Shown one piece after another: positions 54,959 to 64,000 of a stretch of 64,000 nt of DNA (positions within the stretch are counted from its first letter, which is position 1; every line of letters begins with the position of its first letter). The stretch is from Cycas panzhihuaensis (lineage: Eukaryota; Cycadophyta): assembly GCA_023213395.1 (NCBI GenBank), contig CM041465.1, positions 58,597,741 to 58,661,740 on the forward strand, in the 5' to 3' direction. A program made the translations under genes and the position numbers. Below the pieces are notes generated by a model, which was not told the DNA's origin, did no database searches, and worked only from the letters and a program-made list of their open reading frames with translations.

Positions 54959-57029
54959 GTCTTTCTTCTTCATTTGGCTTTCTACTTACTATGATTCTAT
55001 TATATTTAGCCTTGTTTTGATGACATTGACCTCAATATATAGTTATTCTAGTCCCATCTATGTGTTTTTTGATCTAGGACCCTTCAATAAGTCATTTTCT
55101 TAAAACATTATCTTCTTTTTGCTACTTTATACTACTTTTTTAATTTTGTCATGTTTTTTACAATGTCAAAAATGGGACTTTTTGAATAAAATATGATGAC
55201 CATATTTTTAGAATAAAATTACATTTTTTTATTGTCATAATAAAAACAAAAAACACAAAATACCATTTTTCATGATTTTCTCAATGATAACTACCTAGAA
55301 TTAGAGCTTGGTGTTACCCCACCTACCCTAATTGCCTTGTGATCATCTTATTTTCTTTCATGTAGACATTTAATTAGTGGGAATCATCAAATCTATGGGC
55401 AAAAAACCATGGTATTCTTTTCCACCTTCCTTCCTCTCAATCTTTATAAATCCTTGGGTTTTTCAAAGTTTGGGGGGATTTTTTGAAGTAACAAGTTGCT
55501 ATCAAAATTTTGGTAGACTTTGCTAGTATTCCTTTATTGTTTAAAAGTTGATTGAAGACTATTTTGCATGAGAAACTATTGATTCTATTAGAAGGATTAA
55601 AGGGCTACGTTCACCATAATTCTTATCTAGTTCTTAGGTTCATCTTCTTACTTACCTACTAAGATCATTTTCCTATAGCTCCTACTAGTTTCTTATGTTC
55701 ATCATGCTCTCCTACAACATTCTTTGTCATCAAACTTGTCATTTTCATGACTCTTGGGGCTTGGTGGCTATATGTTGAGAAAAAGTTAAGTATCATTTTG
55801 AGGCACACTTTACTCGTTTCACTTAGATTAGAGGTAACTTTGTTTGATTTAGTTGTTATCTTTTGAAATTAGTGTAGGTTTATTTTGAGTTCATCTCTTA
55901 GAAAAAAAACTATTAAAAAAAAAGTCTTTCATTACTTTTTGTGCTTTTATTTCCATTGAAATCTAGTTGTTTTTGTTAGTCCTTTTGAGTGATAAAGCTT
56001 AGAATCAAACCAATTTTAATTTCTAATCCTCTATCACATTGGTCAAAGTTATTCGAAGGCTATTTTTAAGAATTAAATTGGCTTTAATTCTTAGTTGTAG
56101 TCTTTTGCAAAGCAATCATATTTGCACATTCCTATTTATTGTATCCCATAACTCTCAACAATTTTAGCCTAAAAAAGGAATGAAATAAGCTATACCAAAC
56201 TATTAAGAGAAGGTGGGTGATAAGTAGGAAATGATCTTTAAGCAAGGTGAGCACCTCAACTCTCTTCTATAAAGTTGTAAGTGACTTAAGCTAGTTCTCT
56301 TTTTCATGAGAAGTCCATTTTGTACTATATGGTTGTTATCATAATCTTAATAAGTTTATAGAATTTCATTTGAGATCTTTTTATTTGAAAGAATTATTAC
56401 AATATCTATGTTATTTTTCTCTCTTATTAATGAGCAACATTCTAACATAAGGAGCAATTGGAAAGAGTGAACTCATGTTGCCATAAGTGATATCATAACA
56501 TACTTATTTCTTATTCCAATATTTGAATTCTATTTTCTTACTTTCAGAGCTTCATAAGTAGGTTAAAAGAGAAGAACAAGGCAAAGTAAAAGAATATTTT
56601 TCTTACATTAATTATTTGCTTCATTTGACTCTTCCCTTTTGCTTTCCTACCCAAGAAGAAAAGATATTTAAAAGATTGATTAAGTAGGTTTAGAGCTAAT
56701 AAGTCATGCTTGTGTAATTGCTTATTTCCTTCACCATTTCATTTCCTATTATGTACATCTAAAAGATTAGTAAAATAAAGTGAAAGAATGGTCAATAGGA
56801 TAAATATGAGTACAACACAAGTTCTTAAAATTCCTTTATCACTTGTGCTTGATCATTTCTCTTTTATTCTAAATCATCTAAGAAACATGAAAAGAAAAGA
56901 AGGGGAGGAATTATATTTGCATCCTATATGCTTTGATTTGTTGCATATTAATTCTTTATTGGATTCATTTAAACTAAGAACACACACTAGATTTATATGT
57001 AGGCTTGGAATAAATACTCCATTATAGTA
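54959..57029. other. AT-rich spacer, no gene recognised
   Basis: Two kilobases with stops in all frames on both strands. The one long frame (56788-57027, 79 codons) has no motif I recognise. It may be the internal part of the LTR element whose leader is at 57030-57440. Confidence 0.45.
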
Positions 57030-57440
57030 GTGAAACTCATTGTGAGATGCTCACAAATACCTCTAGAATAATCAATAAGTGATAATGAATCCTTTAAAAG
57101 GACACTTATAAAAGCCTTCACTTATGAACTAAATATCATATCATGTGGACTTCTTTCAACACCTACATGCTTATGAATATAGGACTACATACATAAATGA
57201 ATGCCCATAATAAAACTACATATCAACATACCATTGGTATTTGCTTCATCTCTTGTATATAGGTTTGATTGGCTCCATTTGCCCTATAATCTGTCATGTA
57301 TATCACTAGCATATGCATACTTCTAGCTCAATAAACATACCTCATATCTAGCTCCTTTCATAGGATTAATAGGCTTCTTCTTGCTACATAAGATCTTACA
57401 ACCATGGGCTCTAATACCATGTTAAGAATATGGATTAGAA
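57030..57440 (-). repeat. Dispersed repeat, second copy of 18370-18900, with Met-type PBS
   Basis: Shares GAGATGCTCACAAATACCTC and AACATACCATTGGTATTTG-type blocks, then CTACATAAGATCTTAC, with the copy at 18.4-18.9 kb in the same order. It ends GGGCTCTAATACCA then TGTTAAGAATATG: on the minus strand TGGTATTAGAGC is one base off the initiator-Met PBS and directly follows an LTR-like end. The adjoining LTR would run right from about 57421; its far end is not clear. Confidence 0.6.
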
Positions 57441-58079
57441 TTACTATGATACCATATTTTTGACATGGTATTAGTGCAATTTGGATCTATATTTTAACAC
57501 AAAAGGCCTTCGGCACCATGATAGTAGATCCCTCAAGATGGAGGTATCCTAAAGAAGATCTGATGGAGGGACCTATGACCCAGATAGGTTATGCCATTTT
57601 ATGAGAGGCAAGCCCACTCTATGACGATGGGGTAAGAGTAAACATGGCTTATTGAGCACATTGTATTTCCTCATAAAAGCTCAAAGTCCCTTAACATGTT
57701 GTATTATAATCATGACTTTTTTTAATGTTGTACCATGATTATTTTGATGTATAAATATTGATAGGATACTAACTTGAGCTCCCTATTATTTTAGTGTATG
57801 TTTTGTATTTTGATATAAGGATATGATTAGCTCTTATATCTTAGATTGCATCATTTTCATGATTACATATATATATATATATATGTCTCACGAGTAGTTA
57901 GTAGTACAGATGATTATTAACCATTATATATTTTACTTTAACATGCATATAAGACCTAAAAAAGGGATATAATAAAAGGAATAATTATTTTATTTTATTT
58001 TTCTCTAGTAGAGTATTATTAAGCTTATAGTTATAAAGGAATGTATCCTTCTAAAATCTTTTATTTATATGCATATATA
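57441..58079. other. AT-rich stretch, possible LTR
   Basis: May be the LTR adjoining the PBS at 57407-57418, but I could not fix its right end; TTTTACTTTAACA near 57930-57943 is one candidate. It includes a short (AT)9 tract at about 57866-57883. Confidence 0.35.
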
Positions 58080-58224
58080 TACTTTGTTGTTAAGGTTTTA
58101 TAGATAGTATCCACATGGGATAATTCATTCCCATGCCAATGGTATGGGTAACCATGCTCATCACAGAGTGTGATGTCCCCTTGGGGAATGACCAAAGGGA
58201 AAAGGTAGTTTAGGCTCATTTTAG

Positions 58225-59420
58225 AGTGATGCAGTGTGGTGTCATATGTAGGATTTCCTAAGAAACTACCTATTAATAGATTTCTCAAGCTTAAGCCCAT
58301 CAAACATGATGATCCAATAAGCACTATTGGAAATATCCTTGAGTACCATGAATTGACCCATCTATTTAGGCACTAATTTAGATAATTGATCATGCAAATA
58401 TTTGATCTTGAGGACTTTGTCCCTAAGGAAAAATTTACAAGGCTTCATGTATTTTTTATATGCAACTTTAACCTTAGCCTTAAAAGCTAAGTTTCATTGA
58501 TAAGGCATAAGACTAGTTTCATCTAAGCCTTCCAGGTCATGTAAGTAGGCCTATTAATACCATTTTTCATCCATGTAACCTGCTAGGGACACCCTAAGAG
58601 AAGGAACCTATACCTTGAGAAGGAGAACTACCTATGATCTATACATGAGAGAGAAGGAGGTTATTCCTATTATAGTCTAGATGGGCATGCAGTAGGCCTA
58701 GAATGCTAGAGATAACTAGGTGTACTAGTTCCTTTAAGACTTTAATACCATCTTCTCAAGGATAAAGACTAGGATTTTATTGAATGTTTCTATTTACCCA
58801 TTGGCTTGAGGATAGTATGGGGATGTTATTCTGTGGGTAATGTGGAACTTGTTACAAAGTTCATCAATCTCTCTATTATGGAATGGGATCTTGTTGTCTA
58901 TGATTAAGACATCAAAGGTCCCTGAATTAATAAATGATATGTTGAAAGATAAATGTTACAACAACTTTTCTAGAATTAGAAGATAAAGAGATTTCCTCTA
59001 TTTGTTTAGTAAAATACTTAGTTGTAGTCAAGATAATCTTATACTATGAGGAAGATGTGGGCATCATAGCCTAAACAAGGTCCAAACCCTATTAGGATAA
59101 AGTCCAAGGTGATGTAATAACATGGAGGACCTTAAAAGGCCTATGAATAAAATGCAATAGCACTTGGTACTTCTCACACCTTTGAATATATGTACGAGTT
59201 TCTTTAAAAAGGTAAACTAAAAGACATCCATACAAAGAATCCTTTGGCTTATGGATTACCCTTTGAAGTTCCCACTATAAGTCTCATCATGGCACTTATG
59301 AAGAGCCTCATGAGTCTTATCAAGAGTGATATAATGAAGGAGTACTCCTTTGAAGGGCCTATTGTAGAGAGTATCATCAATTAGGAAGTATTGTTGATAA
59401 TAGCCCTATGTATTACTTTT
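58225..59420 (-). pseudogene. E6 integrase relic
   Basis: Aligns with E4 33258-34480: the C-terminal block at 58225-58460 and the core at 58780-59070 (plus-strand words TTGTTACAAAGTTCATCAA and GTCTATGATTAAGAC correspond to the E4 core around T-D-N-G-T-P-F). No open frame spans it. Confidence 0.75.
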
Positions 59421-59519
59421 GTTCAAAAACTTGTATTATCTAGATATGTTTGGTGAGTCAGATATTAGGAAATGTCTTAATACTACTCATCATCAACTAA
59501 ACTTATAGTTAAAATATGC

Positions 59520-60800
59520 TCATTAGGGAATGAATCATCCATGGGGGTATTAGTGGGATTTGGGAGAGATGCATGAGTTAGTTACTCAATAACTACCATT
59601 TTCTTTTGGATTTCTAGTTGACCATCTTAAGGCCAAACCCTTGAAGTAAGATTGCTAACTTTTCTACCTACCTAATGAGGTTGGATTTGGATAATAGGAA
59701 ATGAAATGGTTTTAATTGGGCAACCACTCATGTAGTGCTATTGAGTAGGCAATGCTAGAGTTTTTTGGTGGCATAGATGAGAGTTAGGCACTCTTTCTCT
59801 ACTAGGGTTTAATTAAGTTTTGTCATAACAAGGGTATGACTAATAAAGTACATTATACATTCAACCACCAACCCATCTTTTTGGGATAGCATGATGTCTA
59901 ATAACTCTTCCATAGAGGAGGTATAAAGGATGAATGGTCTACTAAAGTATAATAGAGCAAAGATGGGAGCCAAAATGAGCCCATGCTTAAGTTTATTAAA
60001 TGAGCCCTAAACAATTAGTATCTAAGGAAGGGGGACCCCCATTTTAAGGAGATTCATATGTGGCTTAGCCTTTATAGAAAAATTTGCCAAGAAATGATAG
60101 ACAAATTTGAGTCCCTCAAGAAAGGTTTTAATTTGAGTTTAGGTTTAAGAAGGGGACATCTTAAGGATTTCCCTTACCTTTTTAGGATCAACTTGAATTC
60201 CTTCTTAAAAGTAAATAAACCTTAACAATTTACCAATAATAATGGAAAAGACACTCTTATAAGAATTTAGGCTAATATAATACTTATGACACCTTAGGAA
60301 TATCTTCTTAAGGTCTATGAGATGGTCAACTTACTTATGGGAGACCCCAAGTAATCCATGCATATAAACTTCAAGAATATTGTTAATAGAATTATAAAAG
60401 ACAGCATATGGCATACCAGTATGTCATGCTAGCATTTCTAAGGTCAAAGGGCATTGCCTTATAGGTAAAAGAGCCTAGGGAGGAATCAAAGTTATCTTAT
60501 AATGGTCCTCAAGAGATATTTAAATTTGATTATATCTATAAAATCCATCCATAAGTGATATGACCTCAAAACTTATTGTCTTATGAATAATTTAATTAAT
60601 GAATGATAGGGAAAAATGTCTTTAGGGTATGTATTGTTAATATCTCAAAAGTCAATACAAATACAAAATAGCCTATTTTTCTTAACTACCAAGACTATGT
60701 TAAACACCCAACTGGGATAGTTTATGGACTTGATTAGGCTAGCACCATAGAGCTTCTCTACTTTTATCTTCACCACAGTTAATAACTTAAGATGAATAGG
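59520..60800 (-). pseudogene. E6 RNase H and RT relic
   Basis: Aligns with E4 34560-35900. The RT catalytic region near 60355-60385 reads ILEVYMHGLLG on the minus strand where E5 has LEVFMDDMMGL, so both catalytic Asp are lost. Finger and palm blocks at about 60400-60760 are identifiable only by comparison with E4/E5. Confidence 0.75.
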
Positions 60801-61699
60801 GTATACCTTATTGAATTAGCACATAGATAGGTGATTATGTTATACATGATAACATTAGGATCAATGCCTCTCATGTCAGCATAATTCCTTATAAAGATAT
60901 CTTAGAACTCTTAAAAGATTTATATGTATCAGGCAATGTCTTTATGATTACATTATGCTCTAACTTTAATAAATTTCCTCAAAGTGATAGTGATATTAAT
61001 GGCCTCTCCCAAGAGAAAAACATTCCCCTCCCAAAATTAAAGTGGGGCTTATTAAAAAAGTGGATCCAAGCTAGTTTTAGTTGAGTGAGGATCGACCAAT
61101 AAGGAACCTACGGCAAGGCACCTTCAAAACCCCAACTTATTATAATTTTAGGGGATATTGGGAGTGGTTTTGACTATGTGGCCTAGGAGAACTTCATCAT
61201 TCTTAAAATAGTCTATGTTATCTATGACCTTGACTTAGACCTAGGCTTAATAAAGAGAAAGGTCATAAATGATTGATTCATCATATACAAGTGAATCTGA
61301 CCATGGGCCTGAATGGTAGACTAGGGGAATCTGTGGTAACTCAACATGCATTGTAATTGGGTTAGGATGATCCCTAGCTCTCCTAAGCATGTGAACCTTT
61401 CAATTTTAAGGCTCACCAACTTTATACTCAAGGTCATTCAACATACCTATATAACTATAGTAACTAACTCCTATTAATGCAAAACAAATTACACTTGACT
61501 CCATGAGGGTTAGATCTTGATTAAACTCAGGCCCCTCATCTTAGAATAAAGGATCTAAGTATTTTTTTTCTCTTCATCATAAAAAATGACTTACATGGAT
61601 GGATAGGGATCAAGTTGACCCTACTTTTAGTTCTTCATAGTATAAACCTTGCTATTGTGGATAAATTTAAGCTACCCTTAAAGAGTAGAATAAACTACT

Positions 61700-62010
61700 C
61701 CCATCTACTTTAGTCATAGTCTCTTTAGAAGGAGGTTGTGATCATCATTAGCATCTAAGACTGTGATATTTATGGGAATGGTCTTATACCCAAGTATGAG
61801 TGGGACAATGATGGTCCCAAAAGGGGATCTTGAGATGTCATCATACCTTTATCATTTCTAAAGAATAAGTTCAAGAGTATGAATGGCCAACTCTTGAAGC
61901 ATTCAAGTGGGCATGGCATTAATGGATGATCCATTACTAATAATTATCCTTTATAAGATATAATCGAGGGTATCAATATAAATTAAGAAAGGACAAAGAA
62001 AATAACACTC
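61700..62010 (-). pseudogene. E6 protease relic
   Basis: Minus-strand translation near 61900-61970 reads SNGSSINAMP where E4 and E5 have DNSSSVNAMP and DNSSSFNAMP. The catalytic Asp is Ser but the third residue is still Gly, which suggests that the family ancestor had D-N-G. Confidence 0.7.
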
Positions 62011-62379
62011 TCTCTCTTTCAAGGGAGGGATTTCCTTTGGATCAAAGTGTATAAGGTATTTTATTAATTATTTAATAGAAATAGAGTTAATCTTTCATTG
62101 TTCTAACATATCCAAAAGCATCTATCATTAATTGAGACAACTTTGTAAAACATCTATTATTAACATACTAGTAGAAACAACTAAAGTTTCTCAATAATAA
62201 AGAAGAGCTTACCTTTATCAATAGGTTGGGGAAGCACCTATCTCATGTCATAATGACTACGGTATATAGGAATTGCCTTAGGAAACATTGAGATTTCTAT
62301 GGGCTCAGGGTTGGAAGAGGAAGGGAAGCCACTTGAGCTTGGGTGGTAACAAATACCTAAGCAATATCAAGCATTTAAA

Positions 62380-64000
62380 TAATACATTTTTTCTTTATAT
62401 TATATCATTGGGTAACTTCCTCCAACTTAGTATCTTTAGATTTTAGAGGAGATTAATGATATTCTTATTATGAAGTAGTGGTTTATTTAGGTCTCTTAGA
62501 CTAGGTGTGTTGAGCCTTACCTTTATCTTTCTGAGCCTGTGACTCTTGATCAACATCGTGCTTAAGAAAGGGACCCTTACAGATTGGTTGCTCAATGTTG
62601 GGCCTTCAAGTAGGTTGTACTAGTGGTGTCAAGATAGTTAGAGCTTGGGATATTAGGTCCAACACTGACCATCATCATGGGTATAATTATGATAGATAAT
62701 ATACTACTTCTTCTTAATAGGTGGGGCATCTACCTTATTGCCTTTATATTGAGGAGGAGGATGTTAGTTAGCCTAATGAACTAGTTGGTGGCTTTATTAA
62801 CTTTGAGGTTGTGGGCTTTATAGGTTAGCAGATATGGATGATAATTTAAGATCTCACAACTCCCACTAAAATAAATAAATAATGAAAGTAAGAAAATCCA
62901 TGGTCTTACCAATAATGCTAACATAGGGTTTGGGCTTTTGAGGTTATGTAGGAGCCTCACACCTTAAGGCAAGTTTGGTAAGCTTCTTGATACCCACCTA
63001 TATCTCAATAGACCATAGGATAAAGTATTTAACCATTGTGCTCTTGCAAGTGGTACCACCTATTTTAAGCACTTCCATATATACCTCAAGATGAAGGTAT
63101 TAACAAAGATGTCCTACTTTAACTCTTTAAGTAATATGGCCTTAAGATAATGAAGAAGATAATGGAAGTACTTGATAAAATCTCTATTGAGTTAATTAAG
63201 TCCTTGTTCAGGAAAAAGAAAGGCCTTGGAACCACTCTCAAAGGGTTTATACATATTAAAATAACTAATGAAAATTGTTGGAAGGTATGAATAAAGTGTG
63301 GAGGTTAACGGTAGAACCATTCAAGAGCATCACTATAAAGTGATTATGGGAAGAGCTTTTTCATAATATGATCATAGGGATAATAATTAATATATGTCAT
63401 GGTAAAAGTCTTTACATGATCTATGGGGTCTTATTGAGAGGTCCCATTAGATTTAGAGACCTTGGACTAATAGGTTGGAAGATTAGTCCTATGTTCCTCG
63501 AGGAATATTGGACTAGTCTAATATCCTACATACAAGTATGCCCTAGGTGGGGCCAATGGATCCATGGGCTTAGGTTATGATTAATAAGATAATTAGCCTT
63601 AGACCCCACTATAATGGGGTTACCCCAACTGGTATGTTTTACATGATGGAATGAACTATGGGATTACCTCAACTAGTTATGGAGTTGTTACATGAGGAGT
63701 AGGTCCTCCATACCTAGGGTTCCCATAGGGATATGATTAGGTAAGAGGTGGTTAGGTAGATTGGATAGGAATTTATCATGCATTAGTGGAAGTAAGGAAT
63801 TCCCCTTTTCATAGGAGCCCCATAGGGAATGCCCATATTTAGAGGAGTAGGTATGAGGTAAAGTGATGGATGGAAAAGTGGGTTTTGACCTTTTAATGCC
63901 CTAAATAGAGAGGTGACCCTATATGGATGTAGAGGGTCTATATTATATACAAGATATAGTTAAGGCCCAACCTACCCCCATTATTAGGCTACATAACTAG
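62380..64000 (-). pseudogene. E6 gag relic
   Basis: Aligns with E4 gag: the Cys/His region near 62640-62710 (eroded; one Cys kept, the His is Tyr) and the capsid block at about 62980-63420. It runs to the window end at the Ser/Pro-rich gag part. No start codon is in the window. Confidence 0.7.

Larger units (their letters stand above)
58080..64000 (-). mobile_element. E6: strongly decayed Tat-like relative of E4/E5, truncated by window end
   Basis: Collinear with E4 from integrase C-terminus (58225) to gag (64000), minus strand. Matching blocks include GTAGTTTAGGCTCATTT (58206; E4 at 33258), the integrase core, RT, protease and gag repeats. Near 63917 TATGGATGTAGAGGGTCT corresponds in reverse to E5 gag around 42690-42725. 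It is much more eroded than E4, with no open frame beyond 87 codons. Its 5' LTR would be to the right, outside the window; its 3' part and LTR on the left are not recognised. Confidence 0.85.

Noticed and set aside
56788-57027. 79-codon plus-strand frame beginning MVNRINMSTTQVLK
   Set aside because: No recognised motif and no supporting context; a frame this long is expected by chance in 64 kb.

Overview
The window looks like plant nuclear DNA made almost entirely of old, mutually inserted LTR retrotransposons. I found no intact cellular gene, no rRNA or tRNA gene and no bacterial-style feature. The evidence is Ty3/gypsy and Ty1/copia domains with plant-type initiator-Met primer sites, a Tat-lineage element with an extra archaeal-type RNase H, a chromodomain element, and decayed fragments of plant genes (cytochrome P450, ENOD93, importin-13, SDR, MYG1) that keep splice sites. 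Old decayed repeats, long LTRs and a conifer-like P450 suggest a large-genome plant, perhaps a gymnosperm; that is inference.

Layout. (E1) 48-5827: minus-strand chromovirus with both LTRs, PBS, PPT and a near-perfect 5-bp target duplication. 5828-7769 is AT-rich and unassigned. 7770-7861 is a long (TA)n tract. (E2) about 8070-15332: minus-strand Ty1/copia element whose untranslated leader carries an antisense cytochrome P450 fragment with an intron. 15333-21310 is AT-rich DNA holding a MYG1-like fragment (17.3-17.66 kb), a copia-type LTR with duplicated PBS (19.1-19.48 kb), and a compact minus-strand chain of pieces of different plant genes (19.9-21.3 kb: ENOD93-like, importin-13-like, SDR-like, possibly a plastid-targeting leader). 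(E3) 23.0-24.3 kb: 3' end of a plus-strand copia element.

(E4) 25762-54958: minus-strand Tat-like Ty3/gypsy element with 2.8-kb LTRs. Read 5' to 3' on the minus strand it carries gag, protease, RT, RNase H, integrase, an ANTISENSE spliced gene resembling a plant mobile domain plus coiled coil, and an archaeal-type RNase H. (E5) 38916-50865: a member of the same family inserted in opposite orientation into the gag of E4, with a perfect GAGGG duplication. E5 has lost the integrase core and the antisense gene by an internal deletion that joins the integrase zinc region to the second RNase H. (E6) about 58080-64000: a third, more decayed relative, minus strand, cut by the window end.

All coding regions are broken. 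Most premature stops are TAG/TGA where CAG, CGA or TGG is expected, and several catalytic residues are lost by G:C to A:T transitions, as expected for long-methylated, silenced repeats. The most novel-looking points are the chimeric exon chain at 19.9-21.3 kb, the antisense P450 in a copia leader, the antisense PMD-like gene in E4, and an atypical gag Cys/His motif shared by E4 and E5.
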